Origin: Dendrolimus kikuchii
Taxonomy: Eukaryota > Arthropoda > Insecta > Lepidoptera > Lasiocampidae
Direction: 5' to 3'
Assembly: GCA_019925095.2 (NCBI GenBank)
Contig: CM034413.1
Span: forward strand, 873,001 to 937,000
DNA length: 64,000 nt
The notes beneath the pieces are model-generated. The model was not told where the DNA came from, searched no databases, and worked only from the letters and a program-made list of their open reading frames with translations. Shown in pieces: positions 22,955 through 32,985 of the stretch. The position numbers and the translations under genes are program-made. Each line of letters starts with the position of its first letter. The first letter of the stretch is position 1.

Positions 22955-23245
22955 TGTATAATAAAACTACGTTTCAACGGTTTTAAGCGCGGTAATGTAT
23001 TTGATTTTTGTTTTTCCGACGTTTCGAAATATGAACAAGATGGCGGTAGGCTAAATAAAACTTTAAAAATACTCGTTGACACTTGACATCTTTGTCTTCC
23101 GTGATCACGGCCGCTGAAAAGTGGCCGAAACGTCGGAAAAACAAAAATCAAATAAATTTCCTCGCTTTAAACCGTTAATACGTACTTTTATTATGTATAC
23201 AAGTCGCGAAAACTTAAGAAAATATTACGTAATTTGTAATTGGTA
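22955..23245. mobile_element. Family E copy 4, short, both TIRs
   Basis: Left TIR ATAATAAAACTACG...; right TIR ends TATGTATACAAGTCGCGA then AAAACTTAAGAAAATATT. The latter is the complement of sequence outside the left TIR of copy 1, so the true TIR is longer than 100 bp. Confidence 0.75.
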
Positions 23246-23309
23246 TTTCAAATACTTATGGCTAAAATACTTTTGAATTTGAATTGAAAATACATTAAAT
23301 CAATAAATA

Positions 23310-23470
23310 AAAACATTACACACACTACCATGTGTTTAACACACAGACACATATATACAAATCGTATTAACATTGTAGCCTTGGCGAAATCTTTGATTAT
23401 AGACGTATAGTCTTTGACAACAGATAATTATCGTCGAATTTCGACCACTGGGCAACCACTAGTTTAGGTA
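23310..23470 (+). repeat. Repeat J, copy 2, uninterrupted
   Basis: Same order of phrases as 1,815-2,365 but with GTATAGTCTTTGAC continuous, showing the empty form of the site occupied there by family A. Confidence 0.7.
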
Positions 23471-23514
23471 AATAATTGATTAAGAATCACTTGTACGCAT
23501 AAAAAAATTACTTA

Positions 23515-23695
23515 CATACATACATAACTTCACGCCAGTACCCTTGCGGGGTAGGCACGAACAACAGAGCGCCATTCAGGCTTATTCTTACACACCTCAC
23601 TTGCTTCAACATTCATAGCTCTTGTCATGCACGCTCGTCTGTTCTTAAGGCTCCTGACATCACCTTCTGCTAGTACAAGATCAATTTGATCATGG
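23515..23695 (-). mobile_element. Family A copy 7
   Basis: Last ~180 bp of family A. Perfect 9-bp TSD AATTACTTA at 23,506-23,514 and 23,696-23,704. Confidence 0.9.
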
Positions 23696-23753
23696 AATTA
23701 CTTAATTACTAAAATAGTGATTTGAGCATAGTTTTACCACATAAGCATGCTTA

Positions 23754-23787
23754 ATAGGTGTAAAGGGGGAATCCCCTTTACACCTAT
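23754..23787. repeat. 15-bp perfect palindrome, 4-base loop
   Basis: ATAGGTGTAAAGGGG, loop GAAT, CCCCTTTACACCTAT. AATTACTTAATTA-type sequence about 45 bp upstream is complementary to TAATTAAGTAATT just downstream. Confidence 0.85.
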
Positions 23788-24359
23788 CAAAACTAATTAA
23801 GTAATTATCATACAACTACTTAAGTTTAATGTTACCTTCTCAAGAAATTTCTGATACTCGCAACTTAAAAGCTTATTAGAGCTCAAAAGTTTTCACATTT
23901 AGCAAACATTTTTCAACAATTAACCTTTTTAGTATGCTCAAGCGGTCTTTACAAAGGTACAACAATTAGACTAACTACAAATTAGGCTAATTCCTTACTT
24001 ATGTATCATTAGTTGTTGTCCGCGTCTTCGCTCGTGTAGTTTAAAGAAACTAGTTTGTGTAGTCAAAAAAAAGTTATCCCCCTTTTCACCCTCTTAGTTA
24101 GGTTAAATTTCCGAAAACCCCAATACATGTGTACATTTATTTCTAACCAGAAACGGGTAAAGAAAATTTCATCGATTTACTTAAAAAAATGACGTATTTT
24201 CGTACAGACTTTCATCCCCATTTTCACCCCCTTAGGGGTTGGGTTTTCAAAAACGCTTTTCTAGTGTGCACCTATATAGAAAGAACCCGCATGCAAATGT
24301 TTCACAGTCCTAGCCCCAATAGTTTTGGCTATGCGCTGATATCTAAGTCAGTCTAATCA
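23788..24359. other. No gene seen
   Basis: AT-rich, with TTTCACCCCCTTAGGGG-type phrases near 24,080-24,240 that resemble the interior of lepidopteran Helitrons. Confidence 0.35.
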
Positions 24360-24790
24360 AGGAGGTCAAGTACCTACCATGAGCGCGGGGCACATGGGGT
24401 TTTAGTGGAGTATTAGCTCATGGGTTACTTGGAATACGGATCTCCGGCCGCCATGAACGCGCGGCGCGGGTGACGGTCAGGGGAGGCTATAAGGCCGTCA
24501 CCCGCATCTAAAGCCGACGAGTAGGGGGCGCGTCAGTGCCCGCGCGCGCCCCTCTCAATTATGAGTATGGAGAGCCCTGCCCCAGTGCTGGGGTGGGCCC
24601 ACGCCAGCCGGGGTCGCGGAAGAAAAGCTCACGCATATCCCGTGACCCCGGCTCATGGCGTCAGGTGGCACCAAGGGGTTTTAGTGGGTATTCCGGCTCC
24701 TCTAGCCGGCGAGTCCCACACTCCCCCGCCGAAGTCTCCTCGGCGAGGGGTCCGCAAACGGATTTCCCCTTGTAAAAAAAAAAATGGGTT
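24360..24790 (+). repeat. GC-rich LINE-3'UTR-like segment with poly(A)
   Basis: Abruptly GC-rich (CGGCCGCCATGAACGCGCGG, TCCTCTAGCCGGCGAGTCCC) and closing in about ten A. GGGGTTTTAGTG occurs twice (about 24,398 and 24,676). Short frames of 79 codons here look incidental. Likely a 5'-truncated R1-type LINE tail, by inference. Confidence 0.4.
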
Positions 24791-24904
24791 ACCTCTCTAA
24801 GAGGGGTAACTTGCTGAGTCTCCACACAAGCCAGGAATTAACTCTGTTATCTGCGCTACCTTCAGTGGATAACTCTCATTGCTTTGGTCTACTCCTAGTA
24901 AAGG

Positions 24905-25030
24905 ACCCCGTAGTGTACGAAACGCTATCTAACATTGAAAGAATTTTTTAAATTAGACCAGTAGTTCCTGAGATTAGCGCGTTCAAGCAAACAAACAAAC
25001 AAACTCTTCAGCTTTATATATCATTGTAGA
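24905..25030 (-). mobile_element. Family F fragment
   Basis: GAAAGAATTTTTTAAATTAG, AGTTCCTGAGATTAGCGCG and CTCTTCAGCTTTATA form the 5' part of a Helitron F in reverse. Confidence 0.6.
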
Positions 25031-25046
25031 TATATAAATATATAGA

Positions 25047-25820
25047 AGACTAGCTGTGCCCGCGACGTCGTCCGCGTGGAATTTGCTTTCAAAACCCTCC
25101 GATTTTGAAACATTCTTCGTTGGTGCTCCGCTCTTATTGGTCTTAGCGTGAAGATATATAGCCTTCCTCGATAAATGGGTTATCCAACACTATAATAATT
25201 TTTCAAATGAGACCAGTAGTTCCTATGGTTAGCGCGTTCAATCAAACAATATATTACTATATTTAGCTACAAGACTAATACTTACATTTTAAATATCGCG
25301 ATATCTTTTGAATGAAACGTCCGAATTGAATAATTTAAAAAGTTCTAGAAAGGTATTGAATTCGTCTTGAATATGGAGTAATTTATTTTGATAAGGATTA
25401 ATTCTAAGGTACAAAATAAAGAGTTTTTGAAGCAACGGCATTTTAATTATTTAAAAAAATAAAAGAAAGTACTTATTGTGAGATAACTACAATAGTTAGA
25501 GATATGGTTACGCGATATTTTTTGTATATTTTTATATGTTCTGCAAAGTGGTAGTACATTGTTTTGTTCTATAATCAATAGTTTTCGCAGCGCACGCCGT
25601 GTAAGGATTTTGCGGGTCATTTTTTTACACCTTGGGTTACATTATTGGACTTTTAGTAAGGATCCCTATTTTTTTTTGAAAGTATAATATAGCCTATAGC
25701 CTTCCTCGATAGATGTACTATTCAACACTGAAAGAATTTTTCAATTCGGACCAGCAGTTCCTGAGATTAGCGCGTTTAAACAAACAAACTCTTCAGCTTT
25801 ATAATATTAGTATAGATAAC
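25047..25820 (-). mobile_element. Family F long Helitron-like element, copy 1
   Basis: Begins with ACTAGCTGTGCCCGCGACG (reverse of the CTAG end) and finishes with CTTCAGCTTTATAATATTAG (reverse of the start). An AT-rich interior of about 430 bp matches 38,160-38,600. No coding frame. Confidence 0.65.
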
Positions 25821-26040
25821 CAAATACGTAAATATAATGTATTATGTGCAATTAAGCTTCAGTTGCATATTAAAGCACACTGATAGATGCAATAAACACC
25901 GCAAATAGCTGTGTTTGCGTATGATTAGGGTGCTTGTACATTGAACGAATTGTATAGTCAAATCAGGAAAAAATTCCCGTGTGTCAGTCCTTGGCAGAAC
26001 TCGATACTTATAAGCTACATCAAGATTTGTTATTATAATT

Positions 26041-26615
26041 ATCCGTGCAAGAACGGAGAAAGAATACAAATTCCTTCAGCCGCGCGGCCTGTCGAAAGGC
26101 GGGACAAAACAACCCAGGATACTTGCCCGTCTGGATGAATACCACCCCTGGTCTAGAGTATGCCGCCATAACAACCTCGAGTTGGGTTCCAGTCTCTCTT
26201 AAGAGAGCAGCAGCGCATTTGTAGCACATTTGGTGTTCACATTTCAATAATTATTACATAACATATTATGCACTTATATTAGATTATTCAAAATATGTCT
26301 ATTCTTTGTTTCATGGTGTTCTAATTATAAATAATATTAAATGTTCCGTAGTTATTTTATTATTTTTTCTTCTGTGAAGCTGACGTTACTGCCTGGCACT
26401 AACGGAAGACCAGCGTTGGTTGCGATCAACCAGCATTTGCTGAGTTAGGGCCTGTTTAGAGTTAGTTAAGTTTTGGATTTTATTAAACTGCTTATGTATA
26501 CTTTAATAATTTTAAATAACTCTAAATAAACATTATTTTCTTTCTTTCTTTCAAATGTCCATAGGCGATGGTAACCGCTTTCCATCAAGTGGGCCGTCTG
26601 CCGGTTTGCTGAACT
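26041..26615 (+). mobile_element. Family B copy split by an I element
   Basis: B body at 26,041-26,237 (CCGTGCAAGAACGG... to TTTGGTGTT) resumes at 26,552-26,615 (AAATGTCCATAGGCGATGG). About 315 bp intervene. Confidence 0.7.
26238..26551 (+). mobile_element. Family I: SINE-like element with (TTTC)n tail, copy 1
   Basis: GACCAGCGTTGGTTGCGATC, TGAGTTAGGGCCTG, then AATAAACATTATTTTC and (TTTC)n. It interrupts the B copy. Related units are at 36.43-36.63 kb and, reversed, 39.35-39.49 kb. The left limit is uncertain. Confidence 0.55.
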
Positions 26616-26872
26616 AAAAAATTCTTTGAAGATTTATACCTATATAGAAAAAAGCTAATTGAATTTTTATGTACGCATCATAGAGCTACTACCTAAGGGA
26701 AACTCTTGCTTATTTATATATAAGTATATTTTGCCAGTTTGTTGTTTTTTCTTATGTTTTACTTGGCACAGACTCAAGATGTTGTAGAAAATATTTATTT
26801 TTTGCTTTTCAGTTAATTTTGAAGTCGGTTTTGTTTATTGCTATTTTTTTCTATTTTTCAGTTACGCAAATC

Positions 26873-27004
26873 CTTGAATAGTTATAGAAAGAAATGAAAG
26901 ACGTACGTGCCTATAATATTCGAGGGTTGCTCTCTATTTCACTGGAATCCACCCATTAGATCCTGACTTGGAGACAATGGGACCAGCTCAGAAGTATACG
27001 TTTT
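26873..27004 (+). repeat. Direct repeat, left copy
   Basis: CCTTGAATAGTTATAGAAAG, GACGTACGTGCCTATAATAT and GGACCAGCTCAGAAGTATAC. The same run, with a short gap, starts again at 27,408. Confidence 0.85.
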
Positions 27005-27407
27005 TAATCTATGTATATAAAAATCAATTGCATTTCGTTAGTCTCGCTAAACTGAAGAACGGCTGGACTGATTTGCCTAATTTTGGTTTTGAATTATTTG
27101 TGCTAGTGCATGGAAGGTTTAAAAGGTGAGTAAATATGAAAAAATAGCTTGGAATATAGTAAAAACAACAATTTCGCTTTCCCTTAAAAACTATTCCTAC
27201 CTGTCAAACATTTGATGTTCGTCCCGTCGTTTAGAAATCAATTAAATTTAAAAGTCGTTCAGAATTCAAATTAAATTTAAAAGTGAAGTTCTTCTTTCAT
27301 TTTTTTTATTTTGAATGTCAAACGTTTGATGTTCGTCCCGTCGTTCAGAAATCAACGTTTTTTATTTATTGATTCTGAGTCGGTACGAAGTTTGCCGGGT
27401 CAGCTAG
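27005..27407 (+). mobile_element. Helitron-like element of a third group
   Basis: TCGTTAGTCTCGCTAAACTG, CGGCTGGACTGATTTGCC, end TTTGCCGGGTCAGCTAG followed by T. GTCAAACGTTTGATGTTCGT occurs twice in the interior. It lies between the two direct repeats. Confidence 0.55.
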
Positions 27408-27515
27408 TCCTTGAATAGATATAGAAAGAAATGAAAGACGTACGTGCCTATAATATTCGAGGGTTAGATCCTGACTTGGGGACAATGGGACCAGCTCAGA
27501 AGTATACAATTTTTA
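27408..27515 (+). repeat. Direct repeat, right copy
   Basis: Repeats 26,873-27,004 but lacks about 30 bases after ATTCGAGGGTT. Confidence 0.85.
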
Positions 27516-27792
27516 ATAAAAAAAAATCGCTTATAAAACATACAGTGGAATTGAAAATTTCTTCATTTCTGTAGTCGCAAACTATAAATTATATTTCGAG
27601 TTAATTCACATTTATTATATGCGTGTTTGAATAAACACTCTTTAGCTCACTATTAGCACATATGTGTCCGCGATGTGAGTGCAGATCGCGTTTGTGCACG
27701 TAATCGTTAAATGTGTTGTTGTCTCACTCTGTTTATGTACTCTTGGTATATTACGAGATAGTGATAGTGTTAGCCTTGCGGCTTTTTGGTAT
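27516..27792. other. No gene seen
   Basis: AT-rich; no supportable feature. Confidence 0.4.
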
Positions 27793-27804
27793 ATCGATAA
27801 TTGT

Positions 27805-27977
27805 ACATACATACATAACTTCACGCCAGTTCCCTTGCGGGGTAGGCACGAACAACAGAGTGCCATTTAGGCTTATTCTTACACACCTCACTTGCCTCTT
27901 TGACATTCATAACTCTTGTCATGCAAGCTCGTCTGTTCTTAAGGCTCCTGACATCACCTTCTGCTAGTACACGATCA
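27805..27977 (-). mobile_element. Family A copy 8
   Basis: Perfect 12-bp TSD ATCGATAATTGT at 27,793-27,804 and 27,978-27,989. Only the last ~170 bp of the LINE. Confidence 0.9.
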
Positions 27978-27989
27978 ATCGATAATTGT

Positions 27990-28529
27990 CTGAAGGGTTA
28001 AACACTTTCCGCCTTACTTATAATAATCTCGTTAAGAAACGATTAGCTATCTCTTAAGTGAGAGAATCAGAATCAGACCCTAATCAATTAATATCTTTTT
28101 TCACTTATAAACGTGTATTACCTGTTGTTTACCTAAGAGGAGCACAGATAAATAAAATAGATTGTACCCAAAATATTCGAGTAAAGAGGAGTTTATAGGT
28201 AAGATTTTTACTAATCAGTTGCTGGGCAGTTTCTTTAAATTTAAGAAACGTTTATAAGTAAGGCCCTTTATTTTTACAGCTTGACAAGTGTGCTCTCGCT
28301 CTAATGTCACAGAGTAAGGCAAACACAGAAATAATCATAATATATTAGTCTGCAACGCAATCAGCTGCGAACATAACCTGATTCGATAATAATTAAATTT
28401 ATAACACATTACAACAATGTTCACAACGGGGACCGGGGTTCGCTAACATATTGTAAGTAAACATAGCTACCTAAAATTTGGGAGCATTAATTAGGAGAAA
28501 TATGAGTTATAACTTCACTATAATATCCA
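27990..28529. other. No gene seen
   Basis: AT-rich; no supportable feature. Confidence 0.4.
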
Positions 28530-29030
28530 ATTCCGGGTTCGACATCTGGTATAGTAAATTTCGGAAACGTATTTTCTCCGTTATTTACTATGGTCTGGGT
28601 GTCTGGGATCGGCCCCAGATTAGTCCGTTGTATATTACCCATTTTTTTTATTTTTTATTGCAGGAGTTCAGCAGACAGGCAGACGGCCCACTTGGTGGAA
28701 AGCGGTTACCATCGCCTATGGACATTTGCAACACCAAAGGTGCTACAAATGCGCTGCTGCCTCTTAAAGGAGGAGACTGGAACCTGGTCATTAATGCCGG
28801 AACACAACACAAGGTTGTTATGGCGGCATACTGTAGACCAGGGGTGGTCGCCATCCAGTCGAGCAAATACTCTACCACCTGGCTGTGGGTTGTTTAGTCG
28901 CCTCTTACGACAGGCCGCCCGGCCTTAGGAAATTGTATTCTTTCTCCGTTCCTGCACGGATAAAACCCATAACACAAGCGTAACTTGCTTAATTTGGGGA
29001 TATACAATGTGTGTTTGTCTGGTGATTAAA
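28530..29030 (+). mobile_element. Family C copy 2 (5'-truncated), split by a B element
   Basis: Body TAGTAAATTTCGGAAACG ... GTATATTACCCAT, interrupted at 28,643-28,964, resumes ACCCATAACACAAGCGTAAC to a short A-rich end. Confidence 0.8.
28643..28964 (-). mobile_element. Family B, complete copy with exact boundaries
   Basis: Inserted into a family C SINE. ACCCAT occurs at 28,637-28,642 and 28,965-28,970 but only once in uninterrupted C copies. Length 322 bp including poly(T). Confidence 0.85.
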
Positions 29031-29321
29031 AAAAAAAATCAAATTCAAAAGTATTTATTCAAAGTAAGTTCCACTGGAGAGCACTTTTTGAAGGTCATAC
29101 ATATAGGTCAAAATTTGAATATCCTTCCTAATCTATGTACACCGCTTCGCAGTGTTATCGCTGTTTAAAGAAGAAGAAGTGGCAAGAAACTCCCTAGCAA
29201 TCATCATAATTATTTATCTATCTCAGACTCTCTTTTTAATACATATGCAGTCGTTATACAAACAAAATATTCTTACCGTTGCAATAATGACATACTAATA
29301 TATAACATACTAATAGACTTT

Positions 29322-29638
29322 ATCCGTGCAGGAACGGAGAAAGAATACAATTTCCTGCGGCCGGGCGGCCTGTCGTAAGAGGCGACTAAACAACCCACAG
29401 CCAGGTGATAGGGCATTTGCCTGACTGGATGGCTACCACCACCCCTGTTGTAGAGTATGCCGCCATAACAACCGTGCGTTGTGTTCCGGCATTAGTGACC
29501 AGGTTCCAGTTTCCCTTAAGAGAGCAGCAGCGCATTTGTAGCACTTTTGGTCCTACAAATGTCCATAGGCGATGGTAACCGCTTTCCATTAAGTGGGCCG
29601 TCTGCCTGTCTACTGAACTCCTGCAATAAAAAAAAAAT
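29322..29638 (+). mobile_element. Family B, complete copy
   Basis: TATCCGTGCAGGAACGG to CTCCTGCAATAAAAAAAAAA. Confidence 0.8.
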
Positions 29639-29662
29639 AAGAATTCATACGGCGACATATCT

Positions 29663-30155
29663 TTTTTTTATGGCAGGAGTTCAGCAGACAGGCAGACGGT
29701 CTTCTTAATAGAAAGCGGTTACCATCGCCTATGGACATTTCCAACACCAAAGGTGCAAAAGAGTAAAAACAACACACATGGCACTAGATAGGACAATATA
29801 TATAAGTATAGATATAAGGCCCACACTGCACATACACTTCCTCACAACACCAGCATGTAACAGATACACTCTACATTAGTATAAGTTTAGTATTAAAACT
29901 AGAATAAATTAATATAATAAGTTATTCGTAAGATACATACACCTCAACACAAAAATCAATAAATTAATGTCACACACAAGAACCAAAATAACTAATAAGC
30001 GTGTTAAATTCAAAAAATTAAATCTAAAAATTAAGTTGTAAAAAAGGGCACGGAACTCGAGTCCGTAGAGTTGTTAATAATAATAAAAATTAAAAAAAAA
30101 TCCAAAGGTGCTACAAATGCGCTGCTGCTCTCTTAAGGGACACTGGAACCTGATC
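29663..30155 (-). mobile_element. Family B copy split by D1
   Basis: B runs from poly(T) at about 29,665 to CCAAAGGTGC (29,756) and continues from CCAAAGGTGCTACAAATGC at 30,102. Confidence 0.8.
29757..30101 (+). mobile_element. Family D copy 1: truncated LINE 3' end
   Basis: ATGGCACTAGATAGGAC, ACACCAGCATGTAACAGATA, then GGGCACGGAACTCGAGTCCG and poly(A). Perfect 10-bp TSD CCAAAGGTGC at 29,747-29,756 and 30,102-30,111. Non-coding. Confidence 0.9.
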
Positions 30156-30631
30156 TGATATCTTCATAGATTCCTTACATGTTATGCAAAATATGATCCT
30201 TTTACAGAAGATAGTATAAAAGGCTGGAGCGAGCTGCTATGTAAATGCAGTTTTGTCATTTAAATATTCTTCAATAATGTAGATTGGGTAATGAGATAGA
30301 GGGAACGGACAGGAGGATTAGAATAGTGGTATGACATAGGGAGGATAAAATAGGGGGAGGGGGGGGGGGGGTCCATCGGAACTCTGGTCGTACGAAATAC
30401 GAATATCAAGGCTAAGTATTTATCACCGATATTCTGTAAGAGCATAGTATCACACCACTCGAGCCGGTCCTGAGAGCTGTCATCAAGATAATGAGTCTAG
30501 CATCTGCCTCTATCACTTCCACTAAGCTTAATAAATAGTACTGAAATGACATGCTTACTGGTCAGGATTCGAATCTACGCCCTTTGAGTGGAGACGCTAG
30601 TGTGCTTTTTATTTTTTTTTTATTCCGTATA
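30156..30631. other. No gene seen; 13-base G run
   Basis: Unremarkable apart from an uninterrupted run of 13 G at 30,359-30,371, preceded by GGGGGA. Confidence 0.5.
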
Positions 30632-30879
30632 TAATAATAATAATAATAATCGGCAGACAAACACACACATTGTATATCCCCAAATTAAGCAAGTTACGCT
30701 TGTGTTATGAGTAATATACAACGGACTACTCTGGGGCCGATCCCAGACACTCAGACCATAGTAAATAACGGAGAAAATACGTTTCCGAGATTTACTATAC
30801 CAGGAATCGAACCCGGAACCTCTGCGTTGCAGTGAGGTACGCCGGCAAAGGCTTAGCCCGCTCAACCACAGAGGCCGTC
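30632..30879 (-). mobile_element. Family C copy 3: tRNA-derived SINE
   Basis: Complete in reverse: (ATT)n tail at left (seen as AATAATAATAAT), body, B box complement GGAATCGAACC and A box complement CCGCTCAACCA near the right end. Confidence 0.85.
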
Positions 30880-30969
30880 AAATATATATATATATATTTT
30901 CGCAATATATATATATATGTTCGTATATGTTCGCGTTTGATCATTATCTCGCTCGATTTGAGCGGATAT

Positions 30970-31240
30970 ATGGTCTAAGATCGAGCACGCTTACCTAGAA
31001 GGTACCTATTCACACGAGACTTGAAGACACCCAGGTTGTAGGTTTCGGGAAAAACAGACTCCGGCAGCGAGTTCCACTCCTTTGCGGTGCGCATACCTAA
31101 TGAAGGTGGACTCAAAGCGCTTTGTTCGTATAGGTGGTATGTCCACCATATAGCGGTGCCGCATGCCAGTGCGTCTGGTTGTCCGATGATGGAAGGGAGA
31201 CGGCGGGATGAGATTGAAAAGCTCCAATGCACACTCTCCA
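30970..31240 (-). pseudogene. CR1/Jockey-type RT C-terminus, frameshifted
   Basis: Two overlapping minus-strand frames together show [20 protein letters not shown], then [20 protein letters not shown] and FKSRVNRYL. The WNSLP...FK.RV..YL ending is typical of CR1/Jockey-group LINEs. A frameshift divides it, so it is dead. Confidence 0.7.
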
Positions 31241-31323
31241 AAACCTAACGTTCGGTGCTAACCACTAAGTTACAGCCTAAGGAATTGTAGTACTCGTATG
31301 TAAGTATTTCTATTTGTATATAT

Positions 31324-31841
31324 TGTTACAATCTAAGCGCCGACAAAGATAAATTCCACGTAAAGATTTGTAGAAGCATGTTTATTACCCGTCGGCATTT
31401 GAACTAATATCATTAAAACTATTGGAATTCTTTTATGATCGTCTTCTTTTGTTTACTTATTTATTGGCATACGTTTCTAGAGAACAACCTATTGTTAGCA
31501 TTAGCCAGGTGTTACGGATTTTAAAGTACAAGCTGATTCTACGAAATTCGGTCACGTTGCCGGGCGGGCACATTGCACTCGTGCCGTATAAAAGGATAAC
31601 CTGATTGAAGGAGGGGGGCAGTCGAGCTAGAACCACGATCAAGGCGAGACGTGTGTACTACAATCGGGAATCTAATAGTGACGGACTTTGCGCGTTTTAT
31701 TGAATTTACGACCTTCTGTATTACGTTTGGACTTGTTGTGTTCGGTTATATTTGTACCTGTGTTATACGTGTTTGCATAGTTCTAATAAACTCTGTAATA
31801 ATTTCGACGGCATTTTAATTCGAGTCTCGCAACTCATAACA
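31324..31841 (+). mobile_element. Solo LTR 1
   Basis: 518 bp, TGTTACAATC...CATAACA, flanked by ATAT (31,320-31,323; 31,842-31,845). It has a TATA-like GTATAAAAGG near 31,585 and AATAAA near 31,787. The 4-bp TSD suggests a Ty3/gypsy-type element; no internal region is present. Confidence 0.85.
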
Positions 31842-31845
31842 ATAT

Positions 31846-32319
31846 CATTGTAAGGGCCAGCGCACAATAGCTAAGTATTTGCACACTTAGCATAAATGTA
31901 GTATATGAGGCTTTAATTGTTAAACGTGACAATAGAGATATCAATCACATTGGGACAATCTAGTTTTAATACTACAACCACCTCAAAACTATGCGCCGTT
32001 CCCGCGCATACCACAGAGTCTTAGAAGGCGATAATTCGCATTTTTACAACCAATCAGCAATGTTGTAAATCAATTCCACCTATCACAGAATGTCATAAAT
32101 ATCGTAGGATCATTACATGATAAATTATGTTATAATAATACAATATATCTCCGCTAACAGCGTCGTGATGTGCGAGTCGGGTTTATAGGTAGCGGGTTTC
32201 GTTGTGTATTTTAAATGTATGCGAATTTGATACACATGGTATAATTAATTCTAATTTTTTTTTACATATTTTTGCAGTGAAAACTTCTTTGGGTGCGCCG
32301 AGCACTTTATTTTATGGAT
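31846..32319. other. No gene seen
   Basis: AT-rich; no supportable feature. Confidence 0.4.
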
Positions 32320-32985
32320 ATAGAATGAGACTGAGCCGTCAGGCGTAATACTCGGGTATGTAACACTCGTTCGGGTTCGTTCGGGTAGTGTCGGGTCGAG
32401 TCTACTAAGGGAGTGAGTGAGATATAATCAACGCGTCAATGCTCGTCATTTTGTGGGTATTGAATGAGATTGAGCCGCCAGGCGTAACGCTCGGGTATGT
32501 AACACTCGTTTGGGTACGTTCGGGTAGTGTTGGCTCGAGTCTACTAAGGGCGTGAAAGAGATATAATCAACGCGTCAATGCTCGTCATTTTGTGGGTATT
32601 GAATGAGATTGAGCCGCCAGGCGTAACGCTCGGGTATGTAACACTCGTTTGGGTACGTTCGGGTAGTGTCTGCTCGAGTCTACTAAGGGAGTGAGAGAGA
32701 TATAATCAACGCGTCAATGCTCGTCATTTTGTGGGTATTGAATGAGACTGAGCCGTCAGGCGTCACACTCGGAAATGTAACACTCGTTCGGGTACGTTCG
32801 GGTAGTGTCGGCTCGAGTCTACTAAGGGAGTGAGAGAGATATAATCAACGCATCAATGCTCGTCATTTTGTGGGTATTGAATGAGATTGAGCCGCCAGGC
32901 GTAACGCTCGGCTATGTAACGCTCATTGGGGTACGTTCGGGTAGTGTCGGCTCGAGTGGACTAAGTGAGTGAGAGAGATATGGTG
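32320..32985. repeat. 139-bp satellite, about 5 units
   Basis: GAATGAGANTGAGCCGNCAG begins units near 32,325, 32,463, 32,602, 32,741 and 32,880, a period of 138-139 bp. Each unit contains TCGGGTANTGTNNGCTCGAG and ATATAATCAACGCGTCAATG. Units are highly similar, so the array is young or homogenised. Confidence 0.9.

Noticed and set aside
32320..32985. CRISPR-like array
   Set aside because: Whole 139-bp units are repeated without unique spacers; satellite in a eukaryotic context.
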